A stretch of 64,000 nucleotides of DNA from Burkholderiaceae bacterium (GTDB lineage Bacteria > Pseudomonadota > Gammaproteobacteria > Burkholderiales > Burkholderiaceae_C): assembly GCA_026125795.1 (NCBI GenBank), contig JAHCKM010000005.1, positions 1 to 64,000 of the forward strand. The letters are read 5' to 3'. Within the stretch, counting starts at the first letter, position 1; the number at the start of each line of letters is the position of its first letter. Made by a program: the position numbers and the translations under genes. A model generated the notes under the pieces. It ran no database searches. It saw only the letters and a program-made list of their open reading frames with translations, and was not told the origin of the DNA. Shown piece after piece: positions 34,638 to 44,300 of the stretch.

Positions 34638-37600
34638 ATGTTCTCGCGTTTCTTCATCGACCGGCCGATCTTCGCGGCCGTGCTGGCGATCTTCATCGTG
34701 ATCGCCGGCCTGTCGGCCACGCGCTCGCTGCCGATCGCGCAATACCCCGAGATCGCGCCGCCGGTGGTCACCGTGGTGGCCACCTATCCCGGCGCCAGCG
34801 CCGAGGTGATCGAGCAGACCGTGGCCGCGCCGCTCGAGAACGCCATCAACGGCGTGGAGAACATGATCTACATGGGCTCCACGTCCACCAGCAACGGCAT
34901 CGTGACGATCCAGGTCACGTTCGACATCGGCACCAACGCCGACCAAGCGGCGCAGCTGGTCAACAACCGCGTCAAGCAGGCCGAGACCAAGCTGCCGCAG
35001 GAGGTGCGCCGCCAGGGCGTCACGGTGGAGAAGGGCTCCTCGGCGTTCCTGCAGGTGCTGGCCTTCTTCTCCGACGACGGCAGCAAGGACGACCTGACGA
35101 TCAGCAACTTCGTGACGCTCAACGTGCTCGACCAGATCAAGCGCGTGCCGGGCACCACCAACGTGCAGATCTTCGGTGCCAAGGACTATGCGATGCGCAT
35201 CTGGCTCAAGCCCGATCGGCTTGCGCAGCTGCGCCTGACCACCACCGACATCGCGCGCGCCATCAGCGAGCAGAACGCGCAGTTCGCCGCCGGCAAGGTG
35301 GGACAGAGCCCCACCGGCGGGCCGCAGGAGATGGTCTACACCATCACCACGCAGGGCCGGCTGTCCGACCCCAAGCAGTTTGAAGAGATCATCGTGCGCG
35401 CCAACCCCGACGGCAGCACGCTGCGCCTCAAGGACGTGGCGCGTGTCGAGCTCGGCTCCAAGGACTACGACTTCATCGGCCGCATCAACGGCAAGGCCGC
35501 CACGCTGGTGGGCGTGTTCCTGCAGCCGGGCGCCAACGCATTGAGCGTGGCCAAGGAAGTGGAGCGCACCACCGAGGCGCTTAAGGAGCGCTTTCCGCGC
35601 GGCATCACCTACTCGATCCCGTACGACACCACGCGCTTCGTCGAGGTGTCGATCAAGGAGGTGATCAAGACGCTCACCGAGGCGATGATCCTGGTGATCC
35701 TGGTGGTGTACCTGTTCCTGCAGAACTGGCGCGCCACCTTCATCCCGCTGGTGGCGGTGCCGGTGTCGCTGATCGGCACCATGGCCGGGCTGCTGCTGCT
35801 CGGCTACTCGATCAACACGCTCACGCTGTTCGGCATGGTGCTGTCGATCGGCATCGTGGTCGACGACGCGATCGTCGTGCTGGAGAACGTCGAGCGCATC
35901 ATGCACGAGGAGAAGATGGCCGCGCGCGAGGCCGCCATCAAGGCGATGCGCGAGGTCTCCGGCCCGGTGATCGCGATCGTGCTGGTGCTGTGCGCGGTGT
36001 TCGTGCCGATCGCCTTCCTGGGCGGCCTCACCGGCGAGCTGTACCGCCAGTTCGCGGTGACGATCGCCATCTCGGTGGTCATCTCCGGCATCACCGCGCT
36101 CACGCTCACGCCCAGCCTGTGCGTGCTGCTGCTCAAGCGCGAGCACCGGCAGCCCGGGCGTGTGTTCCAGGCCTTCAACCGCTGGTTCGCCCGCGTGACC
36201 AACCGCTACGTGCACGGCGTGGGCTTCATGGTGCGGCGCGCCGGCATCGGCCTGCTGCTGTTCGCCGGCATGGTGGCGGCCGCCGTGGGTCTGTGGCGCA
36301 TCACGCCGGGCTCGCTGGTGCCCGACGAGGACCAGGGCTTCTACATCTCGGCGGTGATCCTGCCCGACGGCGCGTCGCTGCAGCGCACCGACGCCGTGGT
36401 GGCCGAGGTGCTGCAGGCGGTCAAGTCCAACCCGTACAACCTCGATGCGGTGGCCTTCACCGGCTTCGACTTCCTCGGCGGCGGCTACCGCAACAACGCG
36501 GCCACCATCTTCGTCACGCAGAAGCACTGGGACGAGCGGCCGCTGCCGGTGCAGGCGCTGGTGGGCGACCTGTTCATGAAGACCGGCGGCATCAAGGAGG
36601 CGCTGGTGCTGGCGTTCAACCCGCCGCCGATCTTCGGCCTCGGCACCGCCGGCGGCTTTGAGCTGTACATCCAGAACCGCGGCGAGGGCGGCGCCAAGCG
36701 GCTGGCCGAGGTGTCTCAAGCGTTCATGGGTGCGGCGTCGCAGAGCAAGGTGCTGGCCGGCGTGCAGACGCTGTGGCGCGCCAGCACGCCGCAGCTGTAC
36801 GTGGACGTGGACCGCGAGCGTGCCAAGGCGCTCGGCGTGCCGGTGGACGAGGTGTTCAACACCTTGTCGGCCACGCTCGGCAGCTACTACGTCAACGACT
36901 TCAACAAGTACGGCCGCACCTGGCAGGTGCTGATGTCGGCCGAGAGCGGCTTTCGCAAGAGCCCGGGCGACATCGGCCGCATGTGGGTGCGCGCCGCCGG
37001 CGGCGAGATGGTGCCGGTGTCGTCGCTGGCCACGGTGAAGTACGCCGCCGGCCCCGAGATGCTCGACCGCTTCAACAACCTGCCGGCGGTGAAGATGTTC
37101 GGCCAGGGCGCGCCGGGCGTATCTTCGGGGCAGGCCATCGCCGAGGTGGAGCGCATCGCGCGCGAGGTGCTGCCGCCGGACTTCAGCATGGACTGGGGCG
37201 GCGCGTCGTACCAGGAGAAGCGCAGCTCGGGCACGTCGGGCCTGGCGCTGGTGCTGGGCGCGCTGATGGTGTTCCTGATCCTGTCGGCGCAATACGAGAA
37301 GTGGTCGTTGCCCTTGTCCGTGATGCTGGCGCTGCCGTTCGGCACCTTCGGCGCGCTGGCCGCGGTGTGGCTGCGCGGCATGACCAACGACGTGTACTTC
37401 CAGATCGGTCTGGTCACGCTGCTGGGCCTGGCGGCGAAGAACGCGATCCTGATCGTCGAGTACGCATCGCTCAAGCACCACGAGGGCATGAGCGCGAGCG
37501 CCGGTGCGCTGGAGGCGGCTCGCCTGCGCTTCCGGCCGATCATCATGACGTCGCTGGCGTTCATCCTCGGCGTGCTGCCGCTGGCGTATTCGAGCGGCGC

Positions 37601-37859
37601 GGGCGCCGCAGCCCGTCGCTCCGTGGGCACCGGCGTGATGGGCGGCATGCTGGCCGCCACCTTCCTCGCGATCTTCTTCGTGCCGATGTTCTTCAAGATC
37701 ATCACCGAGCGCAGGCTGCGCGAGAAACGAAGCACCGAAGAAATCCAGGCCGAGGCGGCGCACGTGCACGCGCACGGCGCCACGCAGGCGTTGCACCACC
37801 CGCATCGCACACCCACGGGCGGCCCGGCGCTGCCCGACGCGAAAGGAGAACCGGCGTGA
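34638..37859 (+). CDS. RND multidrug efflux permease (HAE1/AcrB family)
   Basis: 1073 residues, usual family length plus a short extra tail. FFIDRPIFAAVLAIFIVIAG at the N-terminus, proton-relay aspartates in SIGIVVDDAIVVLENVERIM (helix 4), and the matching second-half helices ending GVMGGMLAATFLAIFFVPMF. This marks a hydrophobic/amphiphilic drug pump (HAE1), not a metal-exporting CusA type. The C-terminal 40 residues are His/Ala-rich (HVHAHGATQALHHPHR), which is unusual. GGAG precedes the ATG; the stop overlaps the next start by 4 nt (GTGA). Confidence 0.95.
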   Translation: MFSRFFIDRPIFAAVLAIFIVIAGLSATRSLPIAQYPEIAPPVVTVVATYPGASAEVIEQTVAAPLENAINGVENMIYMGSTSTSNGIVTIQVTFDIGTNADQAAQLVNNRVKQAETKLPQEVRRQGVTVEKGSSAFLQVLAFFSDDGSKDDLTISNFVTLNVLDQIKRVPGTTNVQIFGAKDYAMRIWLKPDRLAQLRLTTTDIARAISEQNAQFAAGKVGQSPTGGPQEMVYTITTQGRLSDPKQFEEIIVRANPDGSTLRLKDVARVELGSKDYDFIGRINGKAATLVGVFLQPGANALSVAKEVERTTEALKERFPRGITYSIPYDTTRFVEVSIKEVIKTLTEAMILVILVVYLFLQNWRATFIPLVAVPVSLIGTMAGLLLLGYSINTLTLFGMVLSIGIVVDDAIVVLENVERIMHEEKMAAREAAIKAMREVSGPVIAIVLVLCAVFVPIAFLGGLTGELYRQFAVTIAISVVISGITALTLTPSLCVLLLKREHRQPGRVFQAFNRWFARVTNRYVHGVGFMVRRAGIGLLLFAGMVAAAVGLWRITPGSLVPDEDQGFYISAVILPDGASLQRTDAVVAEVLQAVKSNPYNLDAVAFTGFDFLGGGYRNNAATIFVTQKHWDERPLPVQALVGDLFMKTGGIKEALVLAFNPPPIFGLGTAGGFELYIQNRGEGGAKRLAEVSQAFMGAASQSKVLAGVQTLWRASTPQLYVDVDRERAKALGVPVDEVFNTLSATLGSYYVNDFNKYGRTWQVLMSAESGFRKSPGDIGRMWVRAAGGEMVPVSSLATVKYAAGPEMLDRFNNLPAVKMFGQGAPGVSSGQAIAEVERIAREVLPPDFSMDWGGASYQEKRSSGTSGLALVLGALMVFLILSAQYEKWSLPLSVMLALPFGTFGALAAVWLRGMTNDVYFQIGLVTLLGLAAKNAILIVEYASLKHHEGMSASAGALEAARLRFRPIIMTSLAFILGVLPLAYSSGAGAAARRSVGTGVMGGMLAATFLAIFFVPMFFKIITERRLREKRSTEEIQAEAAHVHAHGATQALHHPHRTPTGGPALPDAKGEPA

Positions 37860-39307
37860 AGCGGTTCGACAACAACACCCTGAGTGCACTCGCGCTCGCG
37901 GCCGTGCTGGCCGGCTGCGCCGTGCCGCCGGCCGACAAGCGCGAGACGCCGCAGCTCGAGCTGCCGGTGACCACGATGCAGGCGATCGACGTGTCGCCCG
38001 AGTGGTGGAAGAACTTCAACGATCCGCACCTCGACGCGCTGGTGGCCGAGGCGCTGGCCCACAACCGCGACCTCGCGCGTGCGATGGCGCGCATCGACGA
38101 GAGCCGTGCCGCGCTGCGCGCGGCGCGCGCCGATCAGCAGCCCAACGTGAGCGCCAACGCGTCGGCTGCGCGCGGGCGCAACAGCCAGAACGGGCCCAGC
38201 GCATTCCCGGGCGTGCCGCTCACCGGCAACAACTTCCGCGCCACGCTCAATGTGGCCTACGAAGTCGACCTGTGGTCACGCGCGGCCAACCTGAGCGCGG
38301 CCGCGCGCGACGAGCTGCTGGCCACGCAGTACGCGCGCGACACGCTGCGCACCGCGCTGGCGGCGCAGGTGGTGCAGTCGTATGCGGCCATGCAGTCGCT
38401 CGACGCGCAATACGTGCTGTTCGGCCAGCAGGTGCAGGCGCAGCGCGACAGCCTGGCGCTGCAGCGCAAGCGCTTCGACGCCGGCGACATCTCCGAGCTC
38501 GACATCCAGCAGCTCGAGGCCGAGCTGATCGACAACGAGGCCCAGCTGCCCAAGATCGACCGTGCACGCGGCGAGGCCGAGCGCGCGCTGGCGTTCGTGC
38601 TCGGCCGCTCGCCCAAGGCGCTGGTCGAAGGCGGCATGGCACGCAAGGACACGCCCACGCTGCGCGCCAGCAGCGTGCCCGAAGGCCTGCCCTCCGACCT
38701 GCTGCTGCGCCGCCCCGACGTGCAGGCCGCCGAAGCGCGGCTGCGCGCTGCCGGTGCGCGCGTGAACGCGGCGCGTGCGGCGTATTTTCCCGGCATCACG
38801 CTCACCGCGGCCTACGGGCGCGAAAGCACCGATCTGTCCGATCTGTTCGACGCGCCGTCGGCCATCTGGAACATCGCGGCGTCGCTGACGCAGCCGATCT
38901 GGGACGGCGGACGCATCGGTGCCAACTACGAGGCCACGCAGGCGCGCCGCACGCAGATCGAGCTCGACTACAAGGACAGCGTGGTCACCGCGTTCAGGGA
39001 AGTGCGCGATGCATTGGGCCAGTACAGCGAGGCCAGCACCACGCTGCAAAGCGGCCTGCGCCGTGCGCAGGCGCTGGAGCGCGCCGCCGAGCTGACGCGG
39101 CTGCGCTTCGACGGCGGCGAGTCGAGCCGGCTCGACGTGATCAACGCCGAGCGGCTGTCGCTGGCGGCGCGCACGCAGAACGCCGAGTCGGCGCGGGCGC
39201 TCACCGCGGCGCAAGCCAACGTGTTTCGCGCGCTCGGCGGCGGGTGGAAGGCGCCGGAGCGCGCCGTCAGCGGCGGTCGGGGCGTGCCCGAGCCGAAGGG
39301 CGAGTGA
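37856..39307 (+). CDS. RND outer-membrane factor lipoprotein (NodT/OprM-like)
   Basis: 483 residues from a GTG at 37856, supported by AAAGGAG upstream and the 4-nt overlap with the pump gene. Lipoprotein signal with lipobox AVLAGC, then the tandem TolC-type repeats (WWKNFNDPHLDALVAEALAH and the later DLLLRRPDVQAAEARLRAAG). It forms the trimeric exit duct for the pump. It ends 14 nt from the stop of the convergent Met-rich gene. Confidence 0.94.
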   Translation: MKRFDNNTLSALALAAVLAGCAVPPADKRETPQLELPVTTMQAIDVSPEWWKNFNDPHLDALVAEALAHNRDLARAMARIDESRAALRAARADQQPNVSANASAARGRNSQNGPSAFPGVPLTGNNFRATLNVAYEVDLWSRAANLSAAARDELLATQYARDTLRTALAAQVVQSYAAMQSLDAQYVLFGQQVQAQRDSLALQRKRFDAGDISELDIQQLEAELIDNEAQLPKIDRARGEAERALAFVLGRSPKALVEGGMARKDTPTLRASSVPEGLPSDLLLRRPDVQAAEARLRAAGARVNAARAAYFPGITLTAAYGRESTDLSDLFDAPSAIWNIAASLTQPIWDGGRIGANYEATQARRTQIELDYKDSVVTAFREVRDALGQYSEASTTLQSGLRRAQALERAAELTRLRFDGGESSRLDVINAERLSLAARTQNAESARALTAAQANVFRALGGGWKAPERAVSGGRGVPEPKGE

Positions 39308-39321
39308 GCCGCCGCTGCCGC

Positions 39322-39693
39322 TCAGCCCTGCATGCCCATCATGCAACGTTCGTGCTGCATCCGGTCGGGCATGGGCTGACCGCGCTCTTTCGCGCGCTCG
39401 ACCATCTGCTGGTGCTGCTTGTCCATCAGAGCCCTGCGCTCCTCGGGCGTCTTGGCCGCCCGCATCTCGCGCATGTGGCGCTCACGCTCTTCAGCGGTCA
39501 TCATGCCCGTGGCGTCGGCGCAGGCGCCGCCCATCATGCCGCCGCCCATCATGCCGCCACCCATCATGCCGCCACCCATCATGCCGCCACCCATCATGCC
39601 GGGGCGGCCGTCGGTGCGGCCGGGTGTCGTGCAGGCCGTGCTGGCCAGGGCCGCCACCGCGGCGGCCGCGAGGATCAGAATGCGAACAGCCAT
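39322..39693 (-). CDS. Met-rich repeat lipoprotein, putative metal-binding
   Basis: 123 residues with GGAGG upstream of the ATG. Signal with lipobox ALASTAC, then five near-identical MMGGG repeats, a helical body (TAEERERHMREMRAAKTPEE, DKQHQQMVERAKERG) and a C-terminal HERCMMGMQG. Clustered Met, Cys and His residues in an exported protein suggest Cu(I)/Ag(I) binding, but no copper operon is adjacent. The neighbouring RND pump is of the drug type, so the link to it is only positional. Confidence 0.75.
   Translation of the reverse strand: MAVRILILAAAAVAALASTACTTPGRTDGRPGMMGGGMMGGGMMGGGMMGGGMMGGACADATGMMTAEERERHMREMRAAKTPEERRALMDKQHQQMVERAKERGQPMPDRMQHERCMMGMQG
39530..39603. repeat. Five-copy 15-bp coding minisatellite (MMGGG)
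   Basis: On the plus strand CCATCATGCC recurs at 39531, 39546, 39561, 39576 and 39591, an exact 15-bp period, with near-identical unit sequence. It encodes the MMGGG repeats in frame, so slippage would change repeat number without frameshift. Confidence 0.9.
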
Positions 39694-39885
39694 GGTGGCC
39701 TCCGTCAGATGCGTGCTGTGAGGCCTTCACCGTAGCGATGCCGCGCACGCACGACTTGCTCGAAATCAAACGCGGGCCGCTTCGTTTCGTTGCGCAGTCA
39801 GCAACCAGTCGGGCGGTGCGACCGCATCGATCCCTCGGCTCGTGCCGTTCCCGGGCCTGCAGTCGATCCCGCGGCGAGTGAAGGG

Positions 39886-41007
39886 TCAGGCCGCGCGCGG
39901 CGCGCCGATGGCGAACACATCCACCGCCTGCGCCTTGCCCTTGAACGACACCGGGCCGAGCGCGTCGGCGGCGATGCGGCCGGCCAGTGCGGCCTGCGTG
40001 GCGCCGTCCACCAGGATGCCGCGCGCCGCGATCTTGGTGTGCGCCTCGAGCCGCGCGGCCAGGTTCACCGTGTCGCCCACGCAGGTGTAGGTGGCGCGCT
40101 CCTGCGTGCCGGTGTAGCCGGCAAACACCTCGCCGGTGGCGATGCCCACGCCGATGGCCAGCGCGGCCTTGCCCTCGGCCGCGCGCTCGACGTTGAGCAG
40201 TTCCACCATCTCCACCATCTCGAGCGCGGCGCGCACCGCCGCCAGCGGCGGCTCGGCCACCGGCAGCGGCGCGCCGAAGATCGCCATCAGCCCGTCGCCG
40301 ATCATCTGGTTGACCACGCCGCCCTGCGCGGTGATGGCCTCGAACATCAGCGTGTACCAGGTGTTGAGCAGCTCGATGGTCTCCTCCGGCCCGTGGCTCT
40401 CCACGATCGACGTGAAGCCGCGGATGTCGCAGAACAGCACCGTGGCCGGCAAGCGCTTGCCGCCGAGCGCGAAGCCGCTTTGCTGCAGGTCGGCCGCCAC
40501 CGCCGAGGTCGCAAAGCGTTCCACCATCGCCTTCTGCTGGTCGCGCAGGCGTTTCTTCTCGAGGCTGGAATCGACACGCGCCTTCAGCAGCACCGGGTTC
40601 ACGGGCTTGTGCAGGAAGTCGTCGGCGCCGAGCTCGATACATCGCACGACATGGGCCAAGCCTTCCAGCGAGCTGGTGACGATCACCGGTGTGTCGCGCA
40701 ACGCAGGGTCGGCCACGAGCTGCTCCATCACCTGGAAGCCGTCCATCTCCGGCATCTCCATGTCGAGCAGCAGCAGGTCGTAGCCGCCGCGGCGCAGCAT
40801 CTCGAGCGCGACGCGGCCGTTCTCGGCCGTGTCCACTTGATGACCTTGCAATGTCAGACTGCGCGCCAGCAACAGGCGGTTGACCTTGTTGTCGTCGGCC
40901 ACCAGCAGCCGTGCGCCGCGGGAGCGCGACGCCGGGCCGCCCCAAGTCGCGCTCGCGCCCCCTTGGGGGGCCGACGCCGAAGGCGTCTGGGGGGCGCCAT
41001 CAGCCAT
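39886..41007 (-). CDS. Response regulator with class III adenylate/guanylate cyclase output
   Basis: 373 residues. N-terminal REC domain (residues about 32-155) with VADDNK and phospho-acceptor Asp in LLLLDMEMPEMDG, and Lys in LHKPVNP. A short coiled linker (KKRLRDQQKAMVERF) is followed by a class III cyclase: metal Asp in LFCDIRGFTS and in MIGDGLMAIFG, and the catalytic Asn/Arg segment VGDTVNLAARLEA. Whether it makes cAMP or cGMP cannot be read safely. The first about 28 residues are encoded by a GC-rich interspersed repeat. The start overlaps the Hpt stop by 8 nt, placing it at the end of the giant-kinase operon. Confidence 0.92.
   Translation of the reverse strand: MADGAPQTPSASAPQGGASATWGGPASRSRGARLLVADDNKVNRLLLARSLTLQGHQVDTAENGRVALEMLRRGGYDLLLLDMEMPEMDGFQVMEQLVADPALRDTPVIVTSSLEGLAHVVRCIELGADDFLHKPVNPVLLKARVDSSLEKKRLRDQQKAMVERFATSAVAADLQQSGFALGGKRLPATVLFCDIRGFTSIVESHGPEETIELLNTWYTLMFEAITAQGGVVNQMIGDGLMAIFGAPLPVAEPPLAAVRAALEMVEMVELLNVERAAEGKAALAIGVGIATGEVFAGYTGTQERATYTCVGDTVNLAARLEAHTKIAARGILVDGATQAALAGRIAADALGPVSFKGKAQAVDVFAIGAPRAA
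40931..41000. repeat. GC-rich interspersed element, copy B, inside the cyclase gene start
   Basis: Shares GCCGGGCCGCCCCAAG exactly with copy A (23146-23161), followed by GCGCCCCCTTGGGGGGC and a GGCGTCTGGGGGGCGCCAT end. It is translated as the low-complexity N-terminus of the REC-cyclase (ADGAPQTPSASAPQGG...). Confidence 0.65.
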
Positions 41008-41329
41008 CGATCAAGGCCTTCAACGCGGCGACCGCGCGGTCATATTCCGCCTGCAGCGCATCGATGCCGCTTGCATCCGGCGGCAGGCCGCCCTGCTCGA
41101 GCTCGCGGGCCTGGGCGCCCAGAGCCGTCGCGCCGAAGGTGTTGGCGTTGGTCTTCAGCGAATGCGCAGCGCGCCGAAAGCGCTCGGCGGCGCCGGCCTT
41201 CTGTGCGGCGCGCAGCTCGGCGATCATCGGTGGCGCCTCCTCGAAGAAGGTGTTCACCAGCTCGACGACGAAGTCGGTGCCGGCGCTGTCCTGCAGCTCG
41301 GCGAAGGCAGTGGGGTCGATGACAGGCAT
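41000..41329 (-). CDS. Stand-alone Hpt phosphotransfer protein
   Basis: 109 residues, all-helical. The phospho-accepting histidine is in FRRAAHSLKTNANTFGA, the Hpt signature. Such proteins move phosphate between REC domains of a hybrid kinase and a final response regulator. It starts 1 nt after the giant kinase stop and its stop overlaps the cyclase start by 8 nt, so all three products should be made together. Confidence 0.93.
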   Translation of the reverse strand: MPVIDPTAFAELQDSAGTDFVVELVNTFFEEAPPMIAELRAAQKAGAAERFRRAAHSLKTNANTFGATALGAQARELEQGGLPPDASGIDALQAEYDRAVAALKALIDG

Positions 41330-41330
41330 G

Positions 41331-44300
41331 TCAGGCGTCCTTGCGTGCAGCGGTCTGCGTCAGGGCTTGGACCAGCGCATCGACGCGGATCGGCTTGGTC
41401 ACGTAATCGTCCATGCCCGCGGCCAGGCATTCCTCGCGGTCACCCTGCATCGCGTTGGCGGTCATCGCGACGATGCGCGGCCGCGCGCCGCGCGCGAACT
41501 TTGCCGTGATGCGCCGCGTGGCCTCGAGCCCATCCATCTCGGGCATCTGCACGTCCATCAGCACCACGTCGTACGGCTGGCGCTCGATGCTCTCGATGGC
41601 CTCGATGCCGTTGCTGGCCACGTCGGCGCGGTAGCCCATCTGCGACAGCAACCGCAGCGCCAGCTTCTGGTTCACCACGTTGTCCTCGGCCAGCAGGATG
41701 CGCAGCGGGTGCTGTGCCGCCATCGCAGGATCGATGGCCGGCCTCGCGGGCGCCTGCCGCGCACGGGGCGCGACGGTTTCGCGCGCCAGTAATCCCATCA
41801 GCGTGTCGAACAACTGCGACTGGTGCAGCGGCTTGCCCAGGTAGGCCGCGAACAGCCCCTCGGTGTCGCCGGCCTCGCGACGACCCAGCGACGAGAACAG
41901 CACCAGCGGCAGCGCGGCGTCGATGGCGCGGATGCGCGCGGCGAGCTGCAGGCCGTCGAGCTCGGGCATGTGCATGTCGAGGATCGCCACGTCGAATCGT
42001 TGGCCCGCGGTGAGCCAGCGCAGGGCCTCGTCCGGCGAGGCGGTGTCGCGCGAGTCCATGCCCCACTTGGCCATCTGCAGCGCGAGCACCTTGCGGTTGG
42101 TGGCGTTGTCGTCCACCACCAGCACGCGCTTGGCCGCGAGCCCGGGCTGCTCGCCGATGAACTCGCGCCGCGCACTCGGCGGCTGCGTGGCCAGCGGTGC
42201 CACGATCGTGAAGCGGAAGGTCGAGCCCAGCCCGGGCCCGGCGCTCTCGGCCGTCATCGTGCCGCCCATCAGCTCGGCGAGGCGCTTGCTGATCGCCAGG
42301 CCCAGGCCGGTGCCGCCGTACCGGCGCGTGGTGGACGAGTCGGCCTGGCTGAAACGCTGGAACAGGCGGCCCATGCCCTCCTCGGTGAGCCCGATGCCGG
42401 TGTCGCGCACGACGAAAGCCACCTCGTGCAGGCGGCCGTCGAGCGGCCGCGCGCTGACGGTGAGCACGACCTCGCCGCTTTCGGTGAACTTCACGGCGTT
42501 GGCCAGCAGGTTGAGCAGGATCTGCCGCAGCCGCGTCACGTCGCCGTCGAGCGCAGCCGGCACGTCGCCGTCGAACAGGTACGCGAGGTCGAGCTGCTTG
42601 TCGGCCGCGCGCGGCGCCACCAGGTCGAGCGCCGTCTCCACGCACTCGCGCAGGTCGAACGGATGGGCCTCGATGTCCATGCGGCCCGACTCGATCTTGG
42701 AGAAGTCGAGGATGTCGTTGATGATCGTCAGCAGCGCATCGCCGCTGTCGCGGATGGTGTTGGCGTAGTCGCGCTGCTCGTCGTTGAGCGTGGTGTCGAG
42801 CAGCAGGCCGCTCATGCCGATCACCGCGTTCATCGGGGTGCGGATCTCGTGGCTCATCGTGGCCAGGAACGCGCTCTTGGCTTCGTTGGCGGCCTCGGCC
42901 TGATGGCGCGCGCCCTCGGCTTGCTCGCGGGCCTGCTCCGTTTCACGGATCAACCGCGCGTTCTTCATCGCCAGCTGTGCTTGGGCCGCGAACGACTGCA
43001 CCAGCGCGATCTGCGGGGCGGTGAAGGGTCGCACCTCGCGGCGCACCAGCGTGAAGACGCCGCCGACGTGGCCCTGGTCGTCGACTAGCGGAACGCCCAG
43101 GTGGGTGCGGATCTGCCCCAGCTCGACGCACGCGACGAAGAACGGAATGCGCTTGCGGTAGACGTCGGTGTCGCTGATGTCGTCCACATGCAGATACGGT
43201 CCCTGTTGCCAGTCGCGACCGAGCAGATAGGCGATCGGCACGTCGCCTTGCATCGCCGGGGCATCGAGAAAGGCCTGCGGCATGCGGCTCTGTCCGCCGC
43301 TGAAGCGCACCGACTCGCCATCGGCGAGCCACAAACCGCCACCGTCGGCCGAACACAACCTGCACGCGCGGTCGACGATCGCACCGAAGACCGGCTCGAG
43401 CTGCCCCGGCGAGGCATTGATCACCTGCAGCACCTCGGAGGTGGCGGTCTGCCGCTCCAGCGCCTCCATGGTCTCGTTGAACAGCCGCACGTTCTCCATC
43501 GCGATCGCCGCCTGGTCGGCGAACGACGTGACGAGCTCGATCTCGTTGTCGCTGAACGCCCGGGCCTCCGCACGCCCCAGGCTCAGCACGCCGACGGCCT
43601 TGCCCTCGCGCAGGATCGGCACGCCCAGCAGCGTGCGGTAGCCGCCCACGCGCTGCACGTCGGGCCGCTCGTAGCTCTTGTCGGTCGCGGCGTCGACCAC
43701 CTGGGTGGGTTGCCCCGTGGCCGCCGCGCGCGCGGTGATGCCGTCGCGCAGCTTCAACGACGGCGGGTGCGCCGCGAGGTGATCGACCAGCGTCTGCGAC
43801 GCACCGAACAGCCCCGCCGCGACACACAGATCGCCCTCGATGCGGAAGATCACCCCCAGCGATGCGCCACAGAGCCTGGCAGCGGTGGCGATCAACGTAT
43901 TCAGCACCGCCGGCAGGTCGAAGGTCGAGCGGCTGATCGCCTTCAGCACCTCGGCCGTGGCAGTCTGGCGCGCCAGCGCCTCCTGCGTCTCGTTGAACAG
44001 CCGCACGTTCTCGATGGCGATGGCCGCCTGGTCGGCGAATGTCTTGAGCAGATCCTCGTGGACTTTGGCCGCCGGCCCGGCCTGGGTCCAACCGACCACG
44101 ATCGCGCCCAGCGCACGACCCTCGCGCAGCATCGGAACACCGAGCAAGCTGCGCCAACCGCCGGTGGTGGCCAGCGCATGGGGATAGTCCGGTTCGGCGA
44201 GCGCATCGGGCAACGCCACGATCGAGCGGTCGCGGATGACCCGGGCGGACACCTGGGACGAGTCGGGCCGCATCGGGTACAGGCCGCGCAGCAACTCGAC

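Noticed and set aside
33393-37889. 1,498-codon open frame antisense to the RND operon
   Set aside because: Product is low-complexity Arg/His/Ala with no domain; it mirrors the codon bias of the clear pump and adaptor genes on the plus strand.
39530-39603. CRISPR-like short repeats
   Set aside because: Units are contiguous 15-mers without spacers and are in frame as MMGGG in a protein gene.
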